64,000 bases of DNA from Psychrobacter sp. FDAARGOS_221 (GTDB lineage Bacteria > Pseudomonadota > Gammaproteobacteria > Pseudomonadales > Moraxellaceae): positions 1,550,001-1,614,000 of the forward strand of contig NZ_NWFK02000001.1 in the NCBI RefSeq assembly GCF_002313155.2, given 5' to 3'. A model generated the notes under the pieces. That model made no database searches, had not been told where the DNA came from, and saw nothing but the letters and a program-made list of their open reading frames with translations. A program made the position numbers and the translations under genes. This document shows, one piece after another, positions 55,294 through 64,000 of this stretch; within the stretch, counting starts at the first letter, position 1; the number at the start of each line of letters is the position of its first letter.

Positions 55294-56820
55294 ATGCCAC
55301 ACCGCAGGCCGTCGCCGCCATTACATCCTAACTCTGCTGCATCTCACTCTCAGCAAGCTAAACTGTCTGCCTCACAGCCGCCAACCTCACAACTAACTGC
55401 GCAAGCAATTCGCCAAACCGCCAACCATATCAACAACTCAAACCCTTCGATTACCTCAAGCAATTCAACCAATCTCGCCAGATCCACATCACTCAATCAA
55501 ACCGCTTCTGATTTAAATACAGCTTCTGCTTTGACTACGTCTATCACTTCTACAGAAACGGACTCTGTGGTACAGCTGGTTGATAAACTACTCAAGCAAG
55601 CCATCGAGCTTGGCGCATCCGACTTACATTTTGAACCTTATGAGCACTTTTATCGGGTTCGGTTTCGTATTGATGGGCTAATGCAACAAGTGGCCAGCCC
55701 TGATATTGGCTTGCATTTAAACATCGCTGCACGTCTAAAGATTATGGCGCAAATGGATATTGCAGAACGGCGCTTGCCGCAAGATGGCCGCATCAAACTG
55801 TCTTTAGCCAATGATCATCATCCAAATAATAAAAGCCCCAATAATAGAAATATTCAAGCCAATCAACAGTCTATAAGCAGCCCTACTATAATCAGCGCTG
55901 TAAAAAGTCACAGAAATATAGACTTTCGCGTTAACTCACTGCCTACGTTATTTGGTGAAAAAATTGTGCTGCGCGTAATAGACCCCTTATCATCAATGGT
56001 CGGTATTGATCACTTGGGCTTTGAGCCGCTACAAAAGCAGCTGTTATTAGAAGCTTTGCATCAACCACAGGGCATTATTCTCATCACTGGGCCTACCGGC
56101 TCTGGCAAAACGGTATCTTTATACACTGGCCTTGATATCTTAAACACCCCACAAGTGAATATCTCCAGTGTCGAAGATCCCATAGAGATTAATCTCGCCG
56201 GCATTAATCAGGTCAACGTCAATCACAAAGTTGGTTTAACCTTTGCTACCGCGCTGAAGTCCTTTTTGCGTCAAGACCCAGACATCATTATGGTTGGTGA
56301 AATCCGAGATTTGGAAACCGCCGACACTGTGATTAAAGCCTCACAAACAGGCCATTTGGTGCTGTCCACTCTACATACCAACTCTGCCGCAGAAACCTTA
56401 ACCCGCCTGCACCATATGGGTGTGCCCTACTTTAACATCGCCACGTCTATTAGCTTGGTTGTCGCTCAGCGCTTGGCCAGACGCTTGTGCCCTGTATGCA
56501 AAAAGCCAGCGATCATTCCTCATGCCAGCCTGATAGAAATGGGGCTAGCCACTGGTGCAGAGTCAGATTGTGCGCCCAGTATTTATGAAGCGGTTGGTTG
56601 TGATCAATGCCATCAAGGCTATAAAGGACGGGTTGGTATTTTTGAGGTGATTAAGATGGATGAGCGGTTGGCACAAATTATCATGCAAGGCGGCAACGCT
56701 ATTGATATCAAAGCAGCGGCGACAACAGACGGCTTTTTTGACTTACGCCAAGCAGCAATACTAAAAGTATTACAAGGCGTGATTAGTGTGCAGGAAATGT
56801 ATCGAGTCACCGCAGACTAA
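55294..56820 (+). CDS. pilB: Type IV pilus assembly ATPase PilB (GspE family)
   Basis: PilB is the cytoplasmic hexameric ATPase that drives pilus extension. The 508-residue protein has Walker A GPTGSGKT (near 268), the Asp box SVEDPIEI, Walker B QDPDIIMVGEIRD and the zinc-binding cysteine pairs CPVC and CDQC near 405-450. The usual N-terminal MshEN domain is missing. The first 90 residues are a Ser/Asn/Thr/Gln-rich stretch, and another low-complexity insert is at about 174-206. The ATG at 55294 has AAGGA upstream; a TTG directly before it is less likely. pilC and pilD follow. A GspE-like secretion ATPase is possible, but the pilC-pilD context favours pili. Confidence 0.9.
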   Translation: MPHRRPSPPLHPNSAASHSQQAKLSASQPPTSQLTAQAIRQTANHINNSNPSITSSNSTNLARSTSLNQTASDLNTASALTTSITSTETDSVVQLVDKLLKQAIELGASDLHFEPYEHFYRVRFRIDGLMQQVASPDIGLHLNIAARLKIMAQMDIAERRLPQDGRIKLSLANDHHPNNKSPNNRNIQANQQSISSPTIISAVKSHRNIDFRVNSLPTLFGEKIVLRVIDPLSSMVGIDHLGFEPLQKQLLLEALHQPQGIILITGPTGSGKTVSLYTGLDILNTPQVNISSVEDPIEINLAGINQVNVNHKVGLTFATALKSFLRQDPDIIMVGEIRDLETADTVIKASQTGHLVLSTLHTNSAAETLTRLHHMGVPYFNIATSISLVVAQRLARRLCPVCKKPAIIPHASLIEMGLATGAESDCAPSIYEAVGCDQCHQGYKGRVGIFEVIKMDERLAQIIMQGGNAIDIKAAATTDGFFDLRQAAILKVLQGVISVQEMYRVTAD

Positions 56821-56914
56821 TTAACCCGCCCATCGCAAGAAGCTGTCGAAATAAGCTATCGAAAAAAGCAATAGAAAGGAACTATTAATCCAAAGGTAAC
56901 CCAAAGGATCTAAC

Positions 56915-58138
56915 ATGGCCAAAGCAAGCACTACCCTGACCCAGACCTTTGTGTATACAGGGACTGACTCGTCAGGAGAGAGCATTAAGGGCGAGCTCAC
57001 CGGTCAAAACATGCAGTTTGCCAAAGCCTTATTGCGTAAGCAAGGCATCACCCCGATTAAGATTCGCCGCAAACCGAAACCGCTATTGGTCATTGAAAAA
57101 AAGATCAACGCTTTAGATATCACCTTATTTGTGCGTCAGCTGGCCGCTTTAATTAAAGCCGGTATTCCATTGGTACAATCATTCATTATTATTGCAGAGT
57201 CGCTCGACAAGCCAGCCATGAAACAGTTGGTTTTACAGATTAAAGCAGACGTTGAGTCTGGCACGCCGTTCGCTGCAGTATTAAGCAAGCACCCCAAGCG
57301 CTTTGATGCTCTATTTTGCGCCTTAATCGATGCCGGTGAGCAATCGGGCACACTCGAGACCATGTTAGAGCGCATGGCCACTTATAAGGAAAAGAGCCAA
57401 CTGTTAAAAGCAAAAATAAAAAAAGCACTTACCTATCCGGCAGCGGTGATTGTGGTTGCCATGGTAGTTAGTTTAATTTTACTGATTAAGGTAGTACCTG
57501 TCTTCGAGACCCTGTTTGCATCATTTGACGCACAGCTTCCTGCATTTACCCAAGCTGTGGTTTCTTTATCTAATGGTGTACGCCAGTGGTGGATTGTGCT
57601 GCTGACACTGATGCTATGTGCTGCAACTGCGCTGTATCAAACCCACAAACGCCAGCAAAAATTTGCCCACTACCTAGATAAAGTCATATTAAAGCTCCCC
57701 ATATTTGGCAAGCTCACTTATCAAGCCATTATCGCCCGCTTTGCGCGCACCTTAGCCACCACTTTTGCCGCTGGTGTGCCGCTGATTGATGCGTTACACT
57801 CCACAGCGTCCGCGACTAACAATCATGTCTACTATCAAGCAACGCAGCAGCTTAAAGCGGAAGTCACCAAAGGACATCAATTGCACGCTGCGATGCGTAG
57901 CAGCCAACTGTTCCCAGCACTGGCTGTTCAGATGGTGAGCATCGGTGAGGAATCCGGCAGCTTAGATGAGATGTTAGACAAGGTCGCTCAGCATTATGAA
58001 GCGCAAGTGGAGCAAAGCATTGATGGCTTAACCAGCTTGCTAGAGCCGGTGATTATGGTCATACTTGGCGTGCTTGTTGGCGGCTTGGTGATAGCCATGT
58101 ACTTGCCTATTTTTCAAATGGGCTCTGTTATCAGTTAA
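56915..58138 (+). CDS. pilC: Type IV pilus inner-membrane platform protein PilC
   Basis: PilC is the polytopic platform protein that couples PilB to pilin assembly. The 407-residue protein has two repeated T2SS-F domains (about 70-195 and 275-398) with FVRQLAALIKAGIPLVQSF and FARTLATTFAAGVPLIDAL as matching starts. Three membrane segments lie near 175-195, 225-242 and 378-398. Family motifs GEQSGTLETML and GEESGSLDEML are present. AAGGAT precedes the ATG, 94 nt after pilB. Confidence 0.94.
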   Translation: MAKASTTLTQTFVYTGTDSSGESIKGELTGQNMQFAKALLRKQGITPIKIRRKPKPLLVIEKKINALDITLFVRQLAALIKAGIPLVQSFIIIAESLDKPAMKQLVLQIKADVESGTPFAAVLSKHPKRFDALFCALIDAGEQSGTLETMLERMATYKEKSQLLKAKIKKALTYPAAVIVVAMVVSLILLIKVVPVFETLFASFDAQLPAFTQAVVSLSNGVRQWWIVLLTLMLCAATALYQTHKRQQKFAHYLDKVILKLPIFGKLTYQAIIARFARTLATTFAAGVPLIDALHSTASATNNHVYYQATQQLKAEVTKGHQLHAAMRSSQLFPALAVQMVSIGEESGSLDEMLDKVAQHYEAQVEQSIDGLTSLLEPVIMVILGVLVGGLVIAMYLPIFQMGSVIS

Positions 58139-58236
58139 TGGCTGCGCTTTAAGCTAGAAAAATGCAACTGCTAATCTTGATTTAAATGACTATTCATTAG
58201 TGACTATCCATTAATGACGACCGATTAAGGCTAATA

Positions 58237-59112
58237 ATGCACCTCTGGCAACTTTTGCAACACCACCATCCTATGGCGCTGATACTGTTTGGGCTGATTG
58301 GATTGTGCGTGGGCAGCTTTTTAAACGTGGTTGTTTATCGCACCCCACTGATGATGTGGCAGCAGTGGCTTATTAGCTCAGTGCAGCTGTTACAGTCTCA
58401 GTCCGATATTCCAAGCAGCTTGATTGAGCCCATTGCAAAGATTGTACAACCCTCGCCTGCGCTATCGTTATCGACACCGGCTTCTCACTGCCCACAGTGT
58501 CAATCAGCGGTTAACTGGTATCACAATATCCCTATCATCAGTTGGCTGGCATTAAAAGGTCGCTGTGCCTACTGCCAAGCGCCTATTAGCATACGTTATC
58601 CACTGGTTGAAATCAGCTGTGCCCTATTATCAATGTTGGTCATCCATCTACTTGGCGTGAGTGTCACGAGCATGGCGGCGCTGTTGTTTGTGTGGATACT
58701 ATTGGCATTGGCCTTAATTGATTTTGACAGCCAGTTTTTACCCGATAAATTGACCTTTCCTTTAGCAGGATTGGGGCTGGCGGTAAATAGTCAGGGTTGG
58801 TTTGTAACGCCCTCTGAATCTATTTGGGGGCTATTAATCGGCTATCTAAGCTTGTGGAGTGTGGTGCAGCTGTTTTACTTATTCACAAAAAAACAAGGTA
58901 TGGGACAAGGCGACTTTAAGCTATTGGCAGCACTAGGTGCTTGGCTGGGTGCTTGGATGTTACCGTTTATTATCTTGCTATCTTCACTCCTCGGTTCTAT
59001 TATTGGTATTATACTATTGCGAAAATACGGTGAAAGCCGACCCTTTGCTTTCGGCCCTTATCTGGCTATCGCCGGCATACTGGCCTTACTGTATGGCAAT
59101 CCGCTACTGTAG
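58237..59112 (+). CDS. pilD: Prepilin leader peptidase / N-methyltransferase PilD
   Basis: PilD cleaves prepilin leader peptides and methylates the new N-terminus. The 291-residue membrane protein has an N-terminal segment with LCVGSFLNVVVYR, the cytoplasmic zinc domain with CPQC and CAYC (near 87 and 113), and the two catalytic aspartates of the aspartyl protease in LALIDFDSQFLPD and GQGDFKLLAALG. About seven to eight hydrophobic segments are seen. It is third in pilB-pilC-pilD, the same order as in Pseudomonas, followed by coaE. Confidence 0.95.
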   Translation: MHLWQLLQHHHPMALILFGLIGLCVGSFLNVVVYRTPLMMWQQWLISSVQLLQSQSDIPSSLIEPIAKIVQPSPALSLSTPASHCPQCQSAVNWYHNIPIISWLALKGRCAYCQAPISIRYPLVEISCALLSMLVIHLLGVSVTSMAALLFVWILLALALIDFDSQFLPDKLTFPLAGLGLAVNSQGWFVTPSESIWGLLIGYLSLWSVVQLFYLFTKKQGMGQGDFKLLAALGAWLGAWMLPFIILLSSLLGSIIGIILLRKYGESRPFAFGPYLAIAGILALLYGNPLL

Positions 59113-59281
59113 TTCATTGAATTCATTATAAATACTGACTTTATACACCAGCAATGACAGGCTAGCGATAAAGCATCTCGTTCAATCAACGCATACCGTT
59201 TTTGCAACCTGCCACACTCTGATGCGGCAGGCTTGGTAACATTTTCAAAACGGGTATAACTTCTGTTTTAAAGGTATTGAT

Positions 59282-59977
59282 ATGACGCACTCACACTCTG
59301 CATACGGCTCAGACTCCAGTCATCTAGATGACATTAGCCCGCCACAAAAGTTTCAGCGCTTTCACTCAGATAAGCCAATCATCGGCTTAACTGGCGGCAT
59401 TGGCAGTGGTAAAACCGCCGTTTCTGAATGGTTTGCAGAGCAAGGTATTGATATCGTTGATGCCGACATCGTTGGTCATCAAATCATGCACAAAGGCAGC
59501 CCAACCTTACAAAAGCTGGCTGAAGCCTTGGGAGACTGGGTCATTGATGAGTCTGGTGAGATGAATCGACGTGCGGTACGTGAGCATGTTTTTGCCAATG
59601 ATGAGGATTTATTAACTCTAGAGTCGATTACGCATCCAGCCATTCGCCAAGAGATTAAAAAGCAGCTCAGCGAAGCCAAGTCGCCTTATGTGATTTTGTC
59701 TGCGCCTTTATTATTAGAAGGCAATGAAGCTGGTCTGGTATCTTTATGTGACCGCGTATTGGTAGTCGATGCCGATGAAGCGACTCAGATTGAGCGCGCC
59801 AGTCGCCGTGACACCCAAAGTGTGGAAAAGATTAAGGCCATTATGGCCAATCAACTGTCAAGACAAGATCGGGTTGATCAAGCCGATGATGTAGTCTCTA
59901 ATAATGGTGATTTACAGGCCTTATATGAACAATTAAAGCCGCTGCATGACAACTATCTAGTTTTAAAAAAGATATAA
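59282..59977 (+). CDS. coaE: Dephospho-CoA kinase
   Basis: CoaE phosphorylates dephospho-CoA in the last step of coenzyme A synthesis. The 231-residue P-loop kinase has GGIGSGKT at 38-45, the DADIVGHQIM block and PLLLEG further on. A His/Ser-rich extension of about 30 residues precedes the fold. It follows pilD by 169 nt in the usual pilBCD-coaE order. A bidirectional terminator lies downstream. Confidence 0.95.
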   Translation: MTHSHSAYGSDSSHLDDISPPQKFQRFHSDKPIIGLTGGIGSGKTAVSEWFAEQGIDIVDADIVGHQIMHKGSPTLQKLAEALGDWVIDESGEMNRRAVREHVFANDEDLLTLESITHPAIRQEIKKQLSEAKSPYVILSAPLLLEGNEAGLVSLCDRVLVVDADEATQIERASRRDTQSVEKIKAIMANQLSRQDRVDQADDVVSNNGDLQALYEQLKPLHDNYLVLKKI

Positions 59978-60020
59978 TCTGCAACAGGCTGCTATCAAAC
60001 CAACACGCATTAAAAAACAC

Positions 60021-60060
60021 CCAATAAAAAAGGCAAATAATTGTGCCTTTTTTATTGGGT
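60021..60060. terminator. Bidirectional terminator coaE/rlmB
   Basis: A perfect 16-bp inverted repeat, CCCAATAAAAAAGGCA with its exact complement, around an 8-nt loop, between the convergent coaE and rlmB genes. Confidence 0.9.
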
Positions 60061-60137
60061 ATATTTTTATTGAGTGATTTTTATTAACGCTCAGGTTAGC
60101 ATTAATAATAACATCAATACTAAACTTGACCTTGAGC

Positions 60138-60926
60138 TTAAGCTTGACGTTGACGGCTAGCCTCATACAGTACCATGCCAGTCGCCACGCTCACATTTAA
60201 GCTTTGTAGTGAGCCATGCTTATTGCCAGTCATTGGAATATACACCAGCTCATCACAGCGCTCAGCTGTCAGACGGCGCATGCCATCTCCCTCTGAGCCC
60301 ATGATTAAAGCAACCTTACCGGTCAAATCAACCTCACTGATCGGCTTCGCATCAACCTCTAACGCCGTACCGTAAACAAACACGCCAGCTTGCTTTAAGT
60401 TTTCAATACAACGTGCCAAGTTGGTCGCGGCAATCACTGGCATGATCTCCATCGCACCGACCGAAACCTTGGCCACTGTTGGGGTTAAGCTGGCCGAATG
60501 GTGTTTGGGGCAAATCACCGCATCAACGCCCATGGCTGCTGCCGTTCGCAAACAAGCCCCTAAATTGTGCGCATCGGTAACTTGATCTAGTATCAAAAAT
60601 AAAGCCTGATCAGCTTTAGCTAGTGTCGCCAATTCGCCCTCATCGGCCATAGCCAATGGACGAGCATGTACCACCACCCCTTGATGCTGTGGACTACCAC
60701 ACAAGGCAGTTAGTTTGTCTCGGCTGGCCTGTTGCACACTGACGCCCATCTGTTCGGCCAGTTGCAAAATTTCTTCATAGCTGGTCTCTACCCCATCTTG
60801 AGCAGGCTCACTGCTGGCTTTTGTATCGCGGCCTTGTTGCACAAATAACGCCATTGCATCGGTCGGACGATGTGACAACAACGCATGCACCGCATGAATG
60901 CCATAAAAGTAAACGGGCTTAGCCAT
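60138..60926 (-). CDS. rlmB: 23S rRNA (guanosine(2251)-2'-O)-methyltransferase RlmB
   Basis: RlmB methylates G2251 in the ribosomal P loop. The 262-residue SPOUT enzyme has an N-terminal L30e-like substrate-binding domain (1-100; YGIHAVHALL) and the trefoil-knot domain with VTDAHNLGACLRTA, IMGSEGDGMRRL and SLNVSVATGMVLYE. I chose ATG 60926, with AAAGG upstream; a TTG at 60941 would add five residues. Confidence 0.94.
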   Translation of the reverse strand: MAKPVYFYGIHAVHALLSHRPTDAMALFVQQGRDTKASSEPAQDGVETSYEEILQLAEQMGVSVQQASRDKLTALCGSPQHQGVVVHARPLAMADEGELATLAKADQALFLILDQVTDAHNLGACLRTAAAMGVDAVICPKHHSASLTPTVAKVSVGAMEIMPVIAATNLARCIENLKQAGVFVYGTALEVDAKPISEVDLTGKVALIMGSEGDGMRRLTAERCDELVYIPMTGNKHGSLQSLNVSVATGMVLYEASRQRQA

Positions 60927-61072
60927 AAAACAACCTTTCAAATAAATAATGTATTAATTAATGGCTATTATATATTAAAAATCAGACCACTATCAGTGTC
61001 GTACTGATCGACCAGCCTCTCACTATCAAAAAACAATAAGCCAAAGCTAATAAACCGAACCTGAAAAACACA

Positions 61073-61125
61073 AAAAGACCAAAAGTCAGATGCCGTCTTT
61101 GTGATGCACCCACTTTTGGTCTTTT
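61073..61125 (-). terminator. Terminator after ppnP
   Basis: AAAAGACCAAAAGT and ACTTTTGGTCTTTT are perfect 14-nt arms separated by 25 nt, about 60 nt beyond the ppnP stop. The large loop is unusual, but the flanking runs fit an intrinsic terminator. Confidence 0.7.
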
Positions 61126-61184
61126 GAGCCACTGGTGTACAAAACACCTATTGGCTGATTAAGCTGTGAACTTATTAAAACGTA

Positions 61185-61520
61185 CTAGCCTTCAAGATGG
61201 CAAACGTACTGTACAATTTGGTCAGTACGTAAAGAAAACCCACTATCGCCTGCCACTAAAAACGCTTGGCCGGCACGATAATAGCTATACTCCTCCTCCC
61301 CGGTGATTTTAACTTCACACTCACCACTGATAATTTCCATACGCTCAGAAGTATGGGTCGCAAACTCATACTCATGCACGCTTTCATCACACGGCAAAAT
61401 AACACCAAGCATCTTTTTGCTACCATCTTCAAACAGAACGGTGTGACTACTACAACGGCCATCATATGAAATGGTCGCTTTTTTTACAACAGAAACTTGA
61501 TCATAAGTCGTCGTCGGCAT
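61185..61520 (-). CDS. ppnP: Pyrimidine/purine nucleoside phosphorylase PpnP
   Basis: This 111-residue cupin-like protein belongs to the former DUF1255 (YaiE) family, whose E. coli member splits several nucleosides to base and ribose 1-phosphate. Family stretches GVILPCDESVHEYEFATHTSERMEI (read in parts) and GQAFLVAGDSGFSL are visible. The ATG has GAGGAAG 6 nt upstream. It is a single gene between rlmB and recN. Confidence 0.9.
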   Translation of the reverse strand: MPTTTYDQVSVVKKATISYDGRCSSHTVLFEDGSKKMLGVILPCDESVHEYEFATHTSERMEIISGECEVKITGEEEYSYYRAGQAFLVAGDSGFSLRTDQIVQYVCHLEG

Positions 61521-61828
61521 GATGACTTCCTCAATTTAGTCTATTTTTATAATATCCATGGGCGAAAATCAGATGACGCTAAACTTACAGCCCTACTTTT
61601 TGATGCAACTTTTTGTTATTCAATCCTACCACATTATTGCTGAAATAATTGTAGCAACCAATCTTTTTTTATAACACAGGTGATTTTTTTCAGAAAAGAT
61701 GAGCAATGTTTGCTTTTACCCTGGCATGGCGATACGATACAATTATTGATTTCATCGTTTATTTTATCCGTTTTTTTGTGTTTTTAAACCTCTAATACAC
61801 CATCAAACACACCACTTTGAGAGAGCTG
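61521..61828. other. Divergent spacer ppnP/recN
   Basis: This 308-nt AT-rich region must hold both promoters. recN is SOS-regulated in many bacteria, but I see no canonical LexA box here. No gene was found. Confidence 0.4.
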
Positions 61829-63559
61829 ATGCTAACTTCGCTAACACTGAAAAATTTTGCCTTGATTACCCATCATGAGCTGACTTTTTACGATGGTTTT
61901 AATGTGATTACTGGAGAAACTGGCGCGGGTAAATCCTTGTTGCTCGACGCCCTCTCCTTATGTATTGGCGGGCGTGCTGATACCAGTATGGTACGTCACG
62001 GCACTGAACATGCTGACATTTATGCTCAGTTCGATTTTAATGCCTTATCTGAGCCTAATAATCAGCGCTTAACCTCGATTGAAGATTGGTTTGCCCGGCA
62101 TGAGCGCGAGCTTGATGGTGATATTCTCATTCGACGCCAGCTAAGCAGTAATGGCCGATCCAAAGCATGGTTAAACGGCACGCCAGTTAGTCTGAATGAA
62201 CTTAAAGAGCTGGGCAGCCTGCTGGTTAATATTCACAGCCAACATGCACAGCAAGCACTGTTAAAGCCCTCTTTTGTGGTGCAATGGCTAGACAGTATTG
62301 CCGGTCTTCAGCCACTGGCGCAGCAAACAGAACAAGCCTACAAAACCTATCAAAAGCTTAAACGCCAAGCAGACGATATCGCTGCCAAAGAAGCGCATCG
62401 CAATGACCGTATTGAGCTGTTAACCAGTCAGCTGGCAGACATCGCACCCTTACTGGCGGTTGATTATGAGCAGATAGAAGCGGAACATGACGAGCTGTCT
62501 AACTTAGAAGCGTTAATGCTTGAGGCCAGTCATGCGGTGCAATTACTCGACAATGACAGTGATGAGCCCGATGCGATGGATTTATTGGGCCGTGCCATTC
62601 GCTTGTGTGACAATCAGTCTTCAGTGAGCGCTACTTTTAGTCAAGCCAGCGAAGCGTTGCACTTAGCACAGCAGTATGTCAGTGAAGCCACAGGGCTACT
62701 CACTGATTATGCTGAGCAGCAGCTGCCTGATCCTGAGCGCCTTGAAGAGCTTAATAACTTAATCAGCTTGGGCCATCGTCTGTCACGCAAACATGGCCTG
62801 CCCGCCTCACATCTGGTTGAAGAGGCCAACTTATGGCAACAAGAGCTTGATGAGTTGGTTAATCAGCCAACCTCCGAGGTATTAGAAGGTCAAATTAAAG
62901 ATGCTTGGGCTGAATTTATCACTGTGGCAGATAAGCTAGATCAGGCGCGTCAAGATGTTGCGCCTGATATTGGCCAGCAGTTGGTCGCACAATTACAGCC
63001 ATTGGCCTTGCCGAATGCGCGCTGTGAGTTTGTGTTTGAGAAAAAACAACCCGACAACTATAACGCGCAAGGTTTACATGACATTGAATTAATGTTCAGT
63101 GCCAACGTCGGTGTGCCAATGCAGCCGCTATACAAAATCGCCTCAGGCGGTGAACTGTCACGTATGGCATTGGTGATGCAAGTGCTGCTCGCTACTCATG
63201 CCAGTCAAGACAAAGCGAAAGATCAACCTGAAGCGGCTGAGCCAATGCTGGTATTCGATGAAGTAGATGTGGGTATCAGTGGTGGTACTGCGCAAGTGGT
63301 TGGTGAACTGCTTCGACAATTGGGCAGCCATCGCCAACTATTGGCCATTACTCACCAAGCTCAGGTTGCCGCTCAAGCGCATCAGCACATTTTGGTGCAA
63401 AAACATCATGACACCGAAGAGGGCCAAACGCGCAGTCAAATTGACATTATTAGCGGCGATGCACAAGTGGATGAGCTGGCACGTATGTCAGGTGGGGTTA
63501 ATATCACCGAAATCACACGTGAGCATGCGCGCAGCCTGTTAGCGGATGTCTCCAAATAG
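61829..63559 (+). CDS. recN: DNA repair protein RecN
   Basis: RecN is an SMC-like ATPase used in recombinational repair of double-strand breaks. The 576-residue protein has Walker A GETGAGKS (29-36), a long coiled-coil middle with a Q/A-rich first half (about 150-400), then the ABC signature ASGGELSRMALVMQ and Walker B MLVFDEVDVGISG. I chose ATG 61829, which gives the family start MLTSLTLKNFALI; the in-frame TTG at 61817 is less likely. Confidence 0.94.
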   Translation: MLTSLTLKNFALITHHELTFYDGFNVITGETGAGKSLLLDALSLCIGGRADTSMVRHGTEHADIYAQFDFNALSEPNNQRLTSIEDWFARHERELDGDILIRRQLSSNGRSKAWLNGTPVSLNELKELGSLLVNIHSQHAQQALLKPSFVVQWLDSIAGLQPLAQQTEQAYKTYQKLKRQADDIAAKEAHRNDRIELLTSQLADIAPLLAVDYEQIEAEHDELSNLEALMLEASHAVQLLDNDSDEPDAMDLLGRAIRLCDNQSSVSATFSQASEALHLAQQYVSEATGLLTDYAEQQLPDPERLEELNNLISLGHRLSRKHGLPASHLVEEANLWQQELDELVNQPTSEVLEGQIKDAWAEFITVADKLDQARQDVAPDIGQQLVAQLQPLALPNARCEFVFEKKQPDNYNAQGLHDIELMFSANVGVPMQPLYKIASGGELSRMALVMQVLLATHASQDKAKDQPEAAEPMLVFDEVDVGISGGTAQVVGELLRQLGSHRQLLAITHQAQVAAQAHQHILVQKHHDTEEGQTRSQIDIISGDAQVDELARMSGGVNITEITREHARSLLADVSK

Positions 63560-63653
63560 GTGACGCCGCTATTACACTGAACTCAAAACCATAGCGCTTA
63601 TCTTTTATATAGATAATATTTTTATAGAAGATATAGAGTGTATAGAGTATCTA

Positions 63654-63725
63654 GCCGGCATAAGCTGCTTAACTTAATCCAGTTAGCATGACTACTATCG
63701 CGTTATCGCCGGCATAACTTGCTTA
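63654..63725. repeat. 18-bp direct repeat
   Basis: GCCGGCATAAGCTGCTTA (63654-63671) and GCCGGCATAACTTGCTTA (63708-63725) differ at two positions, with a 54-bp period, in the spacer between recN and the yqgE homologue. Confidence 0.65.
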
Positions 63726-63822
63726 TCTGTGGATTAACCCCATACTATAGTCACGCCTTTTCAATATTTAACCTGATATTCATCTAATCTGATAACCTCG
63801 CAACCTTAAGCTGACATTGTCT

Positions 63823-64000
63823 ATGACCCTGAATAACCTGACCCATCACTTCTTAATTGCTGCGCCGAGCATGCCAGACGATCGCTTTGCACAAAGCCTG
63901 ATCTATATCTGTCGCCATGACAAACATGGGGTGCTGGGCTTGATTGTTAATAAGCCGATACTAGATACAAAAGTGCCCAGTTTGCTAGAAGGCTTGGACA
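63823..64000 (+). CDS. YqgE/AlgH family protein (5' part, cut by the window end)
   Basis: The frame starts at ATG 63823 and is open to the window edge (59 codons seen). [17 protein letters not shown] and [20 protein letters not shown] are the signature start of the UPF0301 YqgE/AlgH family, about 185 residues long. The function is not firmly known. A yqgF gene often follows but is outside the window. Confidence 0.85.
   Translation, partial: MTLNNLTHHFLIAAPSMPDDRFAQSLIYICRHDKHGVLGLIVNKPILDTKVPSLLEGLD

Overview
The window is chromosomal DNA of a gammaproteobacterium of the family Moraxellaceae, most probably a Psychrobacter. This is inferred from AT-rich spacers around moderate-GC genes, protein sequence character, and synteny (secG, tRNA-Leu, tRNA-fMet, rimP, nusA, infB, rbfA, truB ... 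rpsO, pnp). No database search was run. Nearly all of it is core housekeeping sequence. I saw no prophage, insertion sequence, CRISPR array, toxin-antitoxin pair or recognisable defence system.

Layout. 0-5.2 kb (+): zinc regulator and importer zur-znuC-znuB, a cpdA-like phosphodiesterase, dksA and gluQ. 5.2-8.1 kb (-): murD-ftsW. 8.7-11.1 kb (+): SulP anion transporter plus a tandem universal stress protein. 11.2-13.7 kb (-): MFS transporter plus a cytosine deaminase homologue. 14.5-16.5 kb (+): glnK-amtB behind a clear sigma-54 promoter with NtrC-like sites. 16.5-24 kb: YcgN-like protein, dienelactone hydrolase, RbgA/YlqF GTPase, mutY, mltB and tesB. 24-31 kb: plsB, ettA, a small GNAT, phhB and a YdjM-like membrane protein. 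30.8-35.5 kb: Lnb/DUF4105-like membrane protein, corC, patatin-like lipoprotein and a secreted protein of unknown function. 36-41.7 kb: argA, FKBP lipoprotein, a repeat-built MscS-like channel and a divergent SDR.

41.8-55.1 kb (-) is the translation and RNA-turnover supercluster. In transcription order it reads tpiA, secG, tRNA-Leu(GAG), tRNA-fMet, rimP, nusA, infB, rbfA, truB, [DJ-1/PfpI protein and two 54-55 aa ORFs], rpsO, pnp. The bracketed cassette splits the usual truB-rpsO link and is bounded by intrinsic terminators. 55.3-59.1 kb (+) is pilB-pilC-pilD for type IV pili, followed by coaE. 60.1-61.5 kb (-) carries rlmB and ppnP. 61.8 kb to the end (+) carries recN and the 5' part of a yqgE/algH homologue.

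The strongest non-routine signals are: the glnK sigma-54/NtrC promoter; the PfpI plus small-ORF cassette inside the nusA-pnp cluster; a 17-bp long-range inverted repeat in the pnp leader; an Lnb-domain gene divergent from corC; a channel made of about five TM-helix repeats with no MscS cytoplasmic domain; a cytosine deaminase homologue with an altered active-site motif; and many short tandem duplications in spacers, one spanning the rbfA stop codon.
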